Part shown: positions 10,915 to 19,201 of the stretch, in pieces
Layout of the letters: the number at the start of each line of letters is the position of its first letter
How positions within the stretch are numbered: position 1 is the first letter of the stretch
Source: Candidatus Cybelea tumulisoli
Lineage (GTDB): Bacteria; Vulcanimicrobiota; Vulcanimicrobiia; Vulcanimicrobiales; Vulcanimicrobiaceae
DNA length: 36,278 nucleotides
Assembly: GCA_003167155.1 (NCBI GenBank)
Contig: PMTY01000041.1
Coordinates: forward strand, 1 to 36,278
Reading direction: 5' to 3'
Notes under the pieces: generated by a model
Told to the model about the DNA's origin: nothing
Databases searched by the model: none
The model's input: the letters and a program-made list of their open reading frames with translations, nothing else
Translations under genes and position numbers: made by a program

Positions 10915-11714
10915 GCCAGCGCGATACCTTCGCGCAGCGGATTCAGGCTGACGACCCTGGTCGCGATGAAACCGGCGATCACAAGCAGCATCATAAGCCA
11001 GAGAAGGCCCGAGGGCGACGGCAGCTGCGCCCACGCGAGCAGTGCGAAGACCGTCGGCGGGGCGCACGCGAGCGCGACGAGGCCGGTCGCGCGGCAGAAG
11101 CGGACCCGTTTGTCGACCGCGTATTCGACTTGCGGATCGGCGCCGAAAAGCACGGCCGGCGCAACGGCGATGCGCCATGCGATCGCAACCAAGACGATCA
11201 TAGAAACGACGACCAACGCGGCAGCGATGCGAAACTGCGGAATGCTTGCAAATGCCGCGGTTCCGATTAGACAGAGCGCCGCGGAGACGATCGCCACCGG
11301 GGGAAGCGCCTCGAGCGGCGTGCGGCGCACGAGCGGCGCGAAACGCAACTCGGTCGCGCGGCGGAACTGGCGGTAGGCCATCCACGTCGCGTAGGCCATT
11401 CCCAAACAGCTCGCCGCGTACGGCATAACGTACGGGATCGCGGGCCACAATCCGAACAGACCCATCGCGATGGTGAACAGGCCGGCGGCGTAGCGAGCAC
11501 TTCCGCCGGCGGCCTCGGCACGAGTGCGCGCCTCGATCACCGACTTGAGCCGCTCGGATTGTTCGTTCGAAAGGCCCGCCCAGGCACCACGAAAATACAT
11601 CCGGATGCTCTCGAAACAGGACGGTGAGAGGAGTTGGAAGATTCCCAGCCCAGCCAGAGCGATTGCGGTCACATCGCGCGCAAACTGATCGTGAGTGATA
11701 TGTGCGAACGTCAT
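10911..11714 (-). CDS. multi-pass membrane protein coupled to GntR regulator, unknown family
   Basis: This is a 267-residue protein with about six hydrophobic helices in two clusters. It has a short soluble N-terminus (MTFAHITHDQFARDV) and a charged cytoplasmic stretch around residues 50-70 (SERLKSVIEARTRAEAAGG). No ABC or kinase motif is visible and no family was recognised. It is the first gene of a two-gene unit: its TGA is read through the GTG of the GntR gene. YtrA-type regulators commonly repress membrane-protein partners that respond to cell-wall stress; a similar job here is inference. The start ATG 11714 is 34 bp from a strong dyad operator. Confidence 0.8.
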   Translation of the reverse strand: MTFAHITHDQFARDVTAIALAGLGIFQLLSPSCFESIRMYFRGAWAGLSNEQSERLKSVIEARTRAEAAGGSARYAAGLFTIAMGLFGLWPAIPYVMPYAASCLGMAYATWMAYRQFRRATELRFAPLVRRTPLEALPPVAIVSAALCLIGTAAFASIPQFRIAAALVVVSMIVLVAIAWRIAVAPAVLFGADPQVEYAVDKRVRFCRATGLVALACAPPTVFALLAWAQLPSPSGLLWLMMLLVIAGFIATRVVSLNPLREGIALA

Positions 11715-11723
11715 TGTACCAAG

Positions 11724-11767
11724 ACTCTAATACAAACTCAGCGTTTGTGTCAAGGCCCTTGATACAA
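11724..11767 (-). promoter_or_regulatory. promoter and GntR-type operator palindrome for the membrane protein-GntR operon
   Basis: TTGTGTCAAG (11745-11754) and CTTGATACAA (11758-11767) form a 10-bp inverted repeat with one mismatch around a 3-bp centre. A second dyad, ACAAAC-N5-GTTTGT (11732-11748), overlaps it. On the minus strand the palindrome contains a consensus -35 TTGACA (11748-11753); a weak -10 (TAGAGT or TATTAG) lies 15-18 bp further. An operator over the -35 box fits repression by the coupled GntR protein. Confidence 0.6.
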
Positions 11768-11785
11768 AGAAACCGCCGCCGCCAG

Positions 11786-11806
11786 GCAGCCCCCGGTTAG
11801 GGCTGC
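11786..11806 (-). terminator. hairpin just after the phosphoesterase stop codon
   Basis: GCAGCCC (11786-11792) pairs perfectly with GGGCTGC (11800-11806) around a 7-base loop, starting two bases after the stop codon of the minus-strand phosphoesterase gene. There is no T tract on that strand, so it is a weak or protein-dependent terminator, or an mRNA 3'-end stabiliser. Confidence 0.45.
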
Positions 11807-11807
11807 T

Positions 11808-13160
11808 TTACTCGTAGTCCGGAGCGAAATAGTCGCTGTCGAACTTATGGTGTACGAAAAAATTGGCCTTGTGCGGCGCTTTGATCGCCACGAACGGACG
11901 CGGCGCCTGCGTAAAGTCGAAACAGTCGCCGGCAGGCGAGTTCGCGCGCGCGTCGGCTGGGGCTAGTTGCTTGAGGCCGTAGAGATCTTCGGCGAAGCGC
12001 AGGACGCTTGCCGTTTCGTAGTGCTTGTGCGAGACGAAATGCTTCTTGGCGTAGGGAGAGATCACCAAGAGCGGGACGCGAAAGCCGTTTCCGTCGTAAT
12101 CCTCGTACGGCGGTGGAACCGGATCGTAGAAGCCGCCCCAGTCGTCCCACTGGACGAAGATCGCCGTCGAATCCCAGAACTTGCTTTGCCCAACCGTGTT
12201 GACGATAGCGGAGACCCACGAGGGGCCGAAGCCGCCGCCGCATTGTTCGTGGTCGGACTCGGCGCATTCGGGCGTGATCCAGGTAAAGTTTGCCAGCTCG
12301 CCCTTGCGCACGTCGGTGATGAACGTCCAGTTCGGCGATTTAACGTCCTTCTTCCAATCGGGACCGTAGAAGATATGCTTGACCGCCTGATAGCCGGACC
12401 AGGTTCCGCCGTTGCCGCCCTGGTCGTTGCCGTAGCGCGCTGCGTAGAAGCGCCACGTCAGCTTCGCATTGTCGAGTTCGTCGCCGAGCGTGGTGTAGTC
12501 GAAACACGCCTGCTGGTAGCCGCCGTACAGATTGCGATCCTGAGAGATCGTACCGACCACGTCGCTCGAGCCTCCCGCACAGCCCCAGAGCAGCGAGTCG
12601 GGCAGATCGACGCTCGACTGCGCTTGCGCGGCGATTATGTATTGATGCGAAACAAAGCTTTCGTCGAGATGCGATTGGAACATATGGTCGGCGACGACCC
12701 ACTCACGCGCCATGTCGAAGTATGGTTTCGACTCGCTATGCGGTACGTAGACGTACTGCGGGTTGGTCGGTCCGCCGTACGCTTCTTCGTTGTTGAAGCC
12801 GTTCATCTGGCAATTGGTTCCGGGGAGCGTTCCGGTTCCATTGCAGGCGGCGAACATCGCCTGGGCCGAGTGATCGACCTCGAAGACCGTTTCCAGCGGC
12901 ACCGGTTGCAGCGTAATCGTCTGACCGTAGGAGTTCTTTCCCGTGGGAACCGTCTTTGCACCGGGGTAGCCCTGGAACAGGTTATTGAAGCTTCGGTTCT
13001 CCTGGACGATGTAAATGACGTGGGTAATCTTTCCCGATCCGGTGGCATTGATGGCTCGCAGCATCGCGCCATTTTGCATGTACGGCAGCGAGCGTTGCGC
13101 GCCCGACGCGCACCCGGTAAAGAGAAGAATCGAGAGAGCTGCGACGCAACGAACCATCAT
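11808..13160 (-). CDS. phosphoesterase-family lipoprotein (phospholipase C / acid phosphatase type)
   Basis: This 450-residue protein has a lipoprotein signal peptide (LSILLFTGCAS, lipid-anchored Cys17). The mature part starts with HVIYIVQENRSFNNLFQGYP (about 47-66), the family's metal-site entry motif (usually ENRSFD). Further conserved segments are DHMFQSHLDESFVSHQYI and IFVQWDDWGGFYDPVPPP, followed by RVPLLVISPYAKKHFVSH, as in bacterial phospholipase C / AcpA-type members of the alkaline phosphatase superfamily. It probably hydrolyses phosphate esters or phospholipids outside the cytoplasmic membrane. The Tat-exported hydrolase gene lies 49 bp upstream in the same direction, so they may be co-transcribed. 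Substrate specificity cannot be decided. Confidence 0.88.
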   Translation of the reverse strand: MMVRCVAALSILLFTGCASGAQRSLPYMQNGAMLRAINATGSGKITHVIYIVQENRSFNNLFQGYPGAKTVPTGKNSYGQTITLQPVPLETVFEVDHSAQAMFAACNGTGTLPGTNCQMNGFNNEEAYGGPTNPQYVYVPHSESKPYFDMAREWVVADHMFQSHLDESFVSHQYIIAAQAQSSVDLPDSLLWGCAGGSSDVVGTISQDRNLYGGYQQACFDYTTLGDELDNAKLTWRFYAARYGNDQGGNGGTWSGYQAVKHIFYGPDWKKDVKSPNWTFITDVRKGELANFTWITPECAESDHEQCGGGFGPSWVSAIVNTVGQSKFWDSTAIFVQWDDWGGFYDPVPPPYEDYDGNGFRVPLLVISPYAKKHFVSHKHYETASVLRFAEDLYGLKQLAPADARANSPAGDCFDFTQAPRPFVAIKAPHKANFFVHHKFDSDYFAPDYE

Positions 13161-13209
13161 GACGTTAATTTCCGCAGCGCCGCCGCGCCCGCCTGCGAGA
13201 CTTAGGAGC

Positions 13210-14271
13210 CTAGTGGGAGACCGCTACAACCGCCTCGGCAAAGGCTTGCGGGGCTTCCTGAGGCACGTTGTGACCGATGCCCTTAAATATTCGGTGCGAG
13301 TACTTGCCCGAGAACTTGTTTCGGTATGCGATTCCGCTCGCGCCGGCGCCGTCGAAGTCGCTGGCAATGGTGATCGTAGGCACGCCGATTAACGGACCTT
13401 GCTCGAGCCGTGCTTCCAAGTGGGCGTATTGCGGCTCGCTTTTGACAAGCTTTATCCGCCAGCGGTAATCGGAGATCACGATAGCGACGTGGTCCGGGTT
13501 GTTGAAGGCCGTTGCGGTTCGATCGAACGTCGCATCGCTGAAGTGCCAATTCGGGGAAACGATCGTCCAGATCAGCTTTGCAAAATCGTGCCGGTACTTC
13601 GTATAGCCGAGCACGCCGTTTTCAGTGGCGAAGTAATACTGGTACCACCATCCCAGCTCGGCCTTAGGGGGCAACGGCAATACCGTCAACTTACGATTGG
13701 TGATCAAATAGCCGCTCACGGCGACGAGGCCCTTGCAGCGTTCCGGCCAGAGCGCCGCAATGATGGCGACCGTTCGCGAACCCCAATCAAAACCGCCGAG
13801 AACTGCCTTCTCGATCTTCAGCGCATCCATCAGCGCGATGATATCCAGGGCAACCACCGCTTGTTCGCCGTTGCGCGCTGTCGAACTCGAAAGAAACGTC
13901 GTTGTGCCGTAGCCGCGCAGATATGGAACGATGACCCGATAGCCGGCCGATGCCAAGATCGGCGCGACGTCGACGTAACTGTGGATGTCGTAGGGCCAGC
14001 CGTGCAGCAGGATTACCGCTTGACCGTCGGCGGGGCCGGCCTCGGCGTATCCGACGTTCAGGAGGCCCGCCTTGACCTGCTTGAGTGAGCTGAAGGACGT
14101 GTGCGTTCCCGGTTGAGGCGTTAAAGTCGTCGTCGTGTCCGCCGAGTTCGCGTCGCCAGTTTGCGCATCCGCGGCGCCGAACATGCCGAGCTGGGCGCCG
14201 GCAAGGGCCATAGCCGCGGTGCCGAAGAAGCGGCGGCGGTCGAGATTGAACGGTTCGTTGATTTCAGCCAT
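13210..14271 (-). CDS. Tat-exported alpha/beta hydrolase, epoxide-hydrolase-like
   Basis: The 353-residue protein carries a twin-arginine signal (DRRRFFGTAAMALAGAQLG, residues 11-29). The hydrolase core has HGWP (90-93, the oxyanion HGxP motif), a nucleophile elbow GGFDWGS with Asp162 in place of serine, and a late catalytic His in GHNVPQEAP near the C-terminus. Asp followed by Trp-Gly is the pattern of epoxide hydrolases and haloalkane dehalogenases. It would act in the periplasm after folding with or without a cofactor; the substrate is unknown. It may form an operon with the phosphoesterase lipoprotein downstream and is divergent from the His-rich peptide gene. Confidence 0.87.
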   Translation of the reverse strand: MAEINEPFNLDRRRFFGTAAMALAGAQLGMFGAADAQTGDANSADTTTTLTPQPGTHTSFSSLKQVKAGLLNVGYAEAGPADGQAVILLHGWPYDIHSYVDVAPILASAGYRVIVPYLRGYGTTTFLSSSTARNGEQAVVALDIIALMDALKIEKAVLGGFDWGSRTVAIIAALWPERCKGLVAVSGYLITNRKLTVLPLPPKAELGWWYQYYFATENGVLGYTKYRHDFAKLIWTIVSPNWHFSDATFDRTATAFNNPDHVAIVISDYRWRIKLVKSEPQYAHLEARLEQGPLIGVPTITIASDFDGAGASGIAYRNKFSGKYSHRIFKGIGHNVPQEAPQAFAEAVVAVSH

Positions 14272-14327
14272 ATTTGCTCCTCAAATTGCGCCACGCGGGG
14301 AGGACGCGCCTGCAGGCGCGGGAGTGC

Positions 14328-14552
14328 ATGGCAGAGCTTGTGAATGTAAGCGCCATGCAGCCTTCAGAGCACACCCACCAACACACCCACGCCGACGGAA
14401 CCCAACACGCGCACCCGCACGGCCACCCCGACCCCGAGCACGATCACGCGCACGAACCTCACGAACACGAGCACGTGCATGCCGATGGGACGAAACACTC
14501 GCATTCGCACGGCCATCCGGGAAGCGAAGACGCGCACGACCATACGCACTGA
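14328..14552 (+). CDS. His-rich metal-binding-like small protein with internal duplication
   Basis: The protein has 74 residues from ATG 14328, preceded by GGAG; ATG 14355 is an alternative that would start right at the His-rich part. About 22 of the residues are histidine, arranged as HxH repeats with Asp, Glu, Gly and Pro. The sequence contains two similar blocks, HADGTQHAHPHGHP and HADGTKHSHSHGHP, followed by acidic His stretches, so it arose by internal duplication. Such peptides typically bind Ni, Zn, Co or Cu for storage or delivery; no signal peptide is visible, so it is probably cytoplasmic. It stands alone between the hydrolase and the HerA-like gene. The opposite strand has a long frame that is only its shadow. 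Confidence 0.7.
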   Translation: MAELVNVSAMQPSEHTHQHTHADGTQHAHPHGHPDPEHDHAHEPHEHEHVHADGTKHSHSHGHPGSEDAHDHTH

Positions 14553-14584
14553 CGGCCGGTAGCGCGCGGCTACGAGAAGATCGC

Positions 14585-16216
14585 TTAGTCGGTGCGGGTG
14601 CGCCAGCGCCGAATAGCTTCGTCGCGAAACTCGACGCCGGCGGAGTCGACTTGCCACGCCTCGGAGAAGCGCGCGCTTTGGCTGCGCGGCCGTTTCTCGG
14701 GAGGAAGGTTATCGAAACGGATGTGCATCGGTAACGAGACCGCTTCCCCAAAAACCACCGCCTGTTGAGCGGGCAGGCTCGACAACGCACCCATCATCAT
14801 CTGGCCCGTGTCCGGGAGCGCTCCCTCGACGAAACGCTGGTCGAGGTCGTTGCCCAAGCGCAATGCGAAAACCGTTCCGCACTGCGACAACGCCTGCGGT
14901 GAGAGTTCCGATGGGCGTTGCGAGATCAGCGCGAGGGATATGCCGTATTTGCGTCCCTCTCTTGCGATGCGGCTAATGGCGCGCGTGCAGGCTGCGAAGG
15001 CTTGGCCTCCGGCCGCAGGTAGATACCGATGCGCCTCTTCGCATGCCAGGAGTATCGGAGGCCGCCGGGCCGGATCGGACCACAACGTGAAGTCGAAGAG
15101 TACGCGGCTGGTAACCGAAACGACCACGTCGGCGATCTCCGAGGGGACGCCGGAGAGGTCCATGATCGTGATCGGCTTTCCATTGACTGGAATTCGCAGC
15201 AATCGGCCGACCAGTTCCGAAAGCGAATCCTCGGCGGCGAGTTCGTCGCCAAACATGAACGAGTAGCGCCGGTCTTCCGATAGAGAGGCCAACTGCGCTT
15301 CGAGGCGCCGATAGGGACCAGCGGTGTCGGTCTTATTGACCTGACCCATCATCTCTCGCAAGTTTCGACGGAGCTCGTGAATCGGGAACGGCACCGGCGT
15401 ATCGACGGTGATCCAAGAACCCGCTTCGCTCGAGGTTGCGTAGCGCTGGCGCGACTGCCGCAGTGCATCCTTGAGAATGATCTCTTGAACTTCTTGCTCT
15501 TGCTGCGTTCCGCCGCGCACCAATATTCTGACCGCTTCCTCGAGGTTGAGCAACCAGAACGGCAACCGGGCATTTTGCACGTTCAGAACCTCGGCTAGGT
15601 CGCCGAACGCCGTGGAATATTCGTTGTGAGGATCGAGCAGGACCACGTGGGCGTTGGGCTGATTGGCGAGAATTTCCGAGAGAATCAACGTGACCGCACA
15701 GGATTTTCCGCAGCCGGTCGAGCCGACGATGGCAAAGTGCTTTGCCAGCAGCTCGTCGACCATGACGAAGGCCGACTGCAGCTCGTTGTTACCGAGCGTG
15801 CCGACGCGAACGCTCGGCACCGAAGGCCGAGCGTACACCGTCAAAAGGTCCGTGCTCGTCACCGTCGTGACGGGGGCGCCCAGTGGCGGATACCGCGAGA
15901 CTCCTCGTTGGAACAGGGCACCGTGTTCGCCAGAGCCGGTGATCTCACCGACGAGACCGACCGAGATTACGCGCGTCCGGGTTGCGCCTTCGAGCTCGAT
16001 CGAGTTGGCAATCCCGATGACGTCTCGATAGCCGCAAATCTTGACCAAGGCCCCGGCGCCAACTGCGGCCTTGCTCGACTCATCGATTTGGCCGGTAACG
16101 ATGATCTGGGAGCCGGTGATCTTCGTGACTTGTCCCAGCGGTTGGCCGGTCTCGGCCTTGTGGGAACCGTTGAGCTGGGGGTCGCCGTTTACCTGAGGGT
16201 TTAGGGAGGAGAGCAT
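14585..16216 (-). CDS. HerA-like DNA-translocating ATPase (DUF87)
   Basis: This is a 543-residue protein when started at ATG 16216; a TTG at 16258 would add 14 residues. Residues about 25-130 form a beta-barrel of the HerA N-terminal (HAS barrel) type. The RecA-like FtsK/HerA ATPase core follows: Walker A GSTGCGKS (165-172), DPHNEYS, and Walker B LLACEEAHRYLP. A sensor/arginine region SQRPSELSPQALSQCGT precedes the C-terminal part. HerA forms hexameric rings that, with NurA nuclease, process DNA ends. No nurA-like gene lies next to it here, and the neighbours are metabolic, so the partner is unknown. Confidence 0.87.
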   Translation of the reverse strand: MLSSLNPQVNGDPQLNGSHKAETGQPLGQVTKITGSQIIVTGQIDESSKAAVGAGALVKICGYRDVIGIANSIELEGATRTRVISVGLVGEITGSGEHGALFQRGVSRYPPLGAPVTTVTSTDLLTVYARPSVPSVRVGTLGNNELQSAFVMVDELLAKHFAIVGSTGCGKSCAVTLILSEILANQPNAHVVLLDPHNEYSTAFGDLAEVLNVQNARLPFWLLNLEEAVRILVRGGTQQEQEVQEIILKDALRQSRQRYATSSEAGSWITVDTPVPFPIHELRRNLREMMGQVNKTDTAGPYRRLEAQLASLSEDRRYSFMFGDELAAEDSLSELVGRLLRIPVNGKPITIMDLSGVPSEIADVVVSVTSRVLFDFTLWSDPARRPPILLACEEAHRYLPAAGGQAFAACTRAISRIAREGRKYGISLALISQRPSELSPQALSQCGTVFALRLGNDLDQRFVEGALPDTGQMMMGALSSLPAQQAVVFGEAVSLPMHIRFDNLPPEKRPRSQSARFSEAWQVDSAGVEFRDEAIRRWRTRTD

Positions 16217-16382
16217 AGTAGAGAGAAGCTTTCTGCATGCTGAATGTGCCGGCCCCAATAAAAGGGCCAGGGTGGTGCTTTGGACGTTTCCAAACTATCC
16301 AAGGAAGCGCATCTACAATCCTTATCGGGCTGGGGGAGGGCCTTCTGAAGGCTTCGGCGCGCGAGCGACCGCAGAGGGCGCC

Positions 16383-17372
16383 GTGGACGATAGCGTAGCC
16401 GCCGTGCGGCCGATAACCATCGGCGAGATCGAAGCGGCTGGGGTCAGAATCGCCGGAACCATCCTGCGGACGCCGCTGGTCAAACTCCAATCCGGCGTGC
16501 CCGGGCCCGAGATCTACCTCAAACTTGAGAACCTCCAGCCGATCAACTCGTTCAAACTGCGCGGGGCCGCGAATGCGGTCGCCTGCCTCGAGGCCGCTCG
16601 ACGCTCGATCGGCGTTTGGACCATCAGCGCCGGCAACGCCGGCCAAGGCGTCGCCTACGCAGCCCGCCAAGCGGGCGTACCGTGTACGGTCGTGACGATT
16701 GAGACCGCGCCCGAAACCAAGGTCGAGCGAATGCGCGCGCTTGGCGCGCACCTAGTGCCGGCGTCGTTCGACGCATGTTGGGAAGCGATGGAGCGGCGCA
16801 CGTTCCCCGGCGTTCAAGGCACCTTCATTCATCCGTTTGACGACGACGATTTTATCGCCGGCAACGCAACGATGGGGCTCGAGATCGTTGAGGACCTTCC
16901 CGAGGTTCAGACGGTGATCGCCGCCATCGGCGGAGGCGGCCTGGTGACGGGTGTCGCCTTGGGCGTGCGAGCGCGCAAGCCTCGGGTCGCGGTCTTTGGT
17001 GCCGAGCCGGAGACTGCCGCGCCGGGGGCAGCATCCTTTGCCGCCGGCAGGGCGTCGCCGTTTCCGCAGTGGCAGGCGACGTTCGTCGATGGCGCAGGCG
17101 GAAAAAGCGTCTTCCCGCGGATGTGGGAGCGGATGCGACCGGTGGTCGACGGCTCGATCGTCGTTACGTTAGAGGAAACCAAACGCGCGATGCGACTGCT
17201 AGCCGAGAAGGCGCGCGTGATAGCCGAAGGTGCCGGAGCGCTCTCGGTTGCCGCCGCGCTCCGCTGTCAGGCAGACGCCGGCCCGATCGTCGCAGTAGTG
17301 TCGGGCGGCAATATCGAGCTTGCGACGTTTTGTGAGCTGATCGGCGCGTATAAGGAGCCTAAAGGCTCTTAG
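16383..17372 (+). CDS. PLP-dependent threonine/serine dehydratase
   Basis: This fold-type II PLP enzyme has 329 residues from GTG 16383; an open extension to 16272 does not resemble the family. The PLP lysine lies in INSFKLRGA (Lys58) and the phosphate-binding loop is AIGGGGLVTG. ISAGNAGQGVAYAARQAG is the conserved substrate-side SxGNxxQG-type loop. There is no C-terminal ACT domain, so it is of the short, catabolic-type length (TdcB-like) rather than the feedback-inhibited biosynthetic IlvA. It should deaminate threonine or serine to 2-oxobutyrate or pyruvate; a racemase or hydroxyaspartate dehydratase activity cannot be excluded. Its stop overlaps the small minus-strand CxxC gene by four bases. 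Confidence 0.88.
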   Translation: MDDSVAAVRPITIGEIEAAGVRIAGTILRTPLVKLQSGVPGPEIYLKLENLQPINSFKLRGAANAVACLEAARRSIGVWTISAGNAGQGVAYAARQAGVPCTVVTIETAPETKVERMRALGAHLVPASFDACWEAMERRTFPGVQGTFIHPFDDDDFIAGNATMGLEIVEDLPEVQTVIAAIGGGGLVTGVALGVRARKPRVAVFGAEPETAAPGAASFAAGRASPFPQWQATFVDGAGGKSVFPRMWERMRPVVDGSIVVTLEETKRAMRLLAEKARVIAEGAGALSVAAALRCQADAGPIVAVVSGGNIELATFCELIGAYKEPKGS

Positions 17373-17581
17373 CGCTTGTCCATGCTAAACGGGTCGGTCG
17401 ACTTCGCAACGTAGGTGTACTTCTCGCCGCAGATGCGGCATACGTTGAGCGGGCTTCCGAAATGTTCGTGCGGTGCGTAGACTTTTGGGGCGGCCTTGGC
17501 ACGCTTCTTGACAACGCGTACGGTAGTTTCGATGATGTCCTCATTCTCGCCCCCGAGGCTGGGCAAGCAAGTCGCTCCCAA
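17369..17581 (-). CDS. small CxxC protein, unknown
   Basis: The 70-residue frame starts at TTG 17581. The middle part is basic (VVKKRAKAAPKVYAPHEHFG) and the C-terminus contains LNVCRICGEKYTYVAKSTDP, one CxxC knuckle with nearby histidines, suggestive of a half zinc ribbon. No family was recognised and no Shine-Dalgarno is evident, so the start is uncertain. It overlaps the dehydratase stop by four bases, tail to tail. A competing open frame on the same strand (17359-17619) looks non-coding. Confidence 0.45.
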   Translation of the reverse strand: MGATCLPSLGGENEDIIETTVRVVKKRAKAAPKVYAPHEHFGSPLNVCRICGEKYTYVAKSTDPFSMDKR

Positions 17582-17629
17582 ATTCGAAAACGTGGACTAT
17601 CTCTTCGTGCCGGCGCCAAAAAAGACCCC

Positions 17630-19201
17630 TTATAACACGGTGTAGACGTCCGAGGCCATCTCGCCTAGCGTTTGACCGGCGTAGTGAGCGGCGTCTCGGT
17701 TGGAATCGGCGCTTCCTTTGCCCGCCATTCGGTTGATGTAGAACGCGAAGGCAATGCGGCGGCCATGGCTGGTCGTGACGTAGCCGGCGAGCCCTTTTGT
17801 GACGAGCTCGTCGTCGCCGAGCAGATTCGCCGAGCCCCAAGTGCCCGTCTTCGCGTGAACGTGACCTGCGGCCGCAACGCCGTTTTGAACGTTGAAGAGC
17901 GTGCCGTCCACGCCCATGACCGGCAAACCGCGCTCCAACGAGGAGAACCACGCTTGCTGCGAAGCCCACGCCAAGTAACTCACCATAAAGCGCGGTGTGA
18001 AGAAGGCGAAGGTACCTAGGCCGTCCTGTTGCGCCGCCCCTTTGAGATCGAGCCCCGCGGCCGAAAGAAGCGCGTATTCGCGGGCGAATGCGGCTTTTAG
18101 AAGATCTTTTTTTGCATGCGCGACGTAGATCGCCCACAAGTACGGCATCAACGCCGCATGCAAGTTATCACTGACTTTGAGCGTGACGTAGACGTCTTCG
18201 GAGAGCGGCGGCGATTGGTGACGGGCTACCAGATTCGCCGGAACGTAAAACGGCGCGGAGGCATCGTGGCTGAAGGTAGCTGCACTGGAAGGCATTTGCA
18301 CCGTCACGCCCGCGTCCCGCAGTGCAACGGTGAATGCCGCTTGCGCGAAGCGCTGGGGCTCGGGCACTCGGTACGCAAATAAGATCGGCCTGCCGGCAGG
18401 CATCTCACCAGTAATCGTCACAACGTGCGATCCGTCGGAGTTGGTTTTGTCGCCGGAGAGATCGATCGTGGGTTCGGATTTGGGCGCTCCGGTCGTCGCG
18501 CCGTTGACGAACCTAACGTAGGGCGTTTGCGGAGAGACGGCAATTGAAACGGGATCGCCGGCCTTCGACCCGGGCGTTACCATCACGTCGACAAGGTTGT
18601 CGTTCACGACGATCGGTGAAACGATCGCGCCCGTTCCGCCCTCGGGCCCTTGATCGGGAAAGATTGACGCGTCGACCGCAACCATACCGTCGATTTGCCT
18701 GATCCCGGCGCGCGCGACTTGCGTCGCGAGGTCGCGCAAAACCGCCAGCGGATCCCCCGGAACGGCCTTCGTGTCGTAGTTGCCGGCATAGGAATGATCT
18801 TCGTTTTCGAAGGCGAGCGTGCCGTCGGGGCGTATTCGCTGAGAAAGATTCGGGTCGCCGCCCGCGACCAGCACGAGGTCGCCGTGCAGCACGCCGCGCG
18901 AGTCGATCGGCCCGGTACGATAGACCGGCGTGGTCCAGCGAAAGTTCGGGCCGAGCAATGCCAGGCTCGTCCCAGTCGTCAGCAGCTTCGTAGTCGAGGC
19001 CGCCTCCATCAAAACGCCGGCATTTCGAGCGTAGAGCGGGCGCTTCGCGTCGAGATCGTAGACCTCGGCGGCCACGAGCGCGTGCGCGAATTGCGGCCGT
19101 GCGACGATACGATTGAGGGCAGCCGCGATCGACGAAGGATGCGCCGGCGCGGCCTGCGAGAGTAAGGCCGTCGCGAAGGTTAGGAGCAGCGTGAGATTCA
19201 T
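17630..19201 (-). CDS. dacB: D-alanyl-D-alanine carboxypeptidase/endopeptidase, PBP4 (DacB) family
   Basis: This 523-residue protein starts at ATG 19201 and has a signal peptide (MNLTLLLTFATALLSQAAPA). A long upstream open frame is antisense noise over the next gene. Penicillin-binding motifs are complete: STTK (Ser69, Lys72), SDN in KVSDNLHAAL, and KTG in HAKTGTWGSANLLG near the C-terminus. The long insertion between the first two motifs is typical of class C PBP4. It trims or cleaves peptidoglycan cross-links in the periplasm. Its ATG shares a base with the TAA of the upstream MCO-ZIP gene (TAATG), so expression of the two is coupled. Confidence 0.93.
   Translation of the reverse strand: MNLTLLLTFATALLSQAAPAHPSSIAAALNRIVARPQFAHALVAAEVYDLDAKRPLYARNAGVLMEAASTTKLLTTGTSLALLGPNFRWTTPVYRTGPIDSRGVLHGDLVLVAGGDPNLSQRIRPDGTLAFENEDHSYAGNYDTKAVPGDPLAVLRDLATQVARAGIRQIDGMVAVDASIFPDQGPEGGTGAIVSPIVVNDNLVDVMVTPGSKAGDPVSIAVSPQTPYVRFVNGATTGAPKSEPTIDLSGDKTNSDGSHVVTITGEMPAGRPILFAYRVPEPQRFAQAAFTVALRDAGVTVQMPSSAATFSHDASAPFYVPANLVARHQSPPLSEDVYVTLKVSDNLHAALMPYLWAIYVAHAKKDLLKAAFAREYALLSAAGLDLKGAAQQDGLGTFAFFTPRFMVSYLAWASQQAWFSSLERGLPVMGVDGTLFNVQNGVAAAGHVHAKTGTWGSANLLGDDELVTKGLAGYVTTSHGRRIAFAFYINRMAGKGSADSNRDAAHYAGQTLGEMASDVYTVL

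Noticed and set aside
12000-13205. Long plus-strand frame opposite the phosphoesterase
   Set aside because: High G+C antisense frame without motifs or ribosome site; the minus frame has a lipobox and family motifs.
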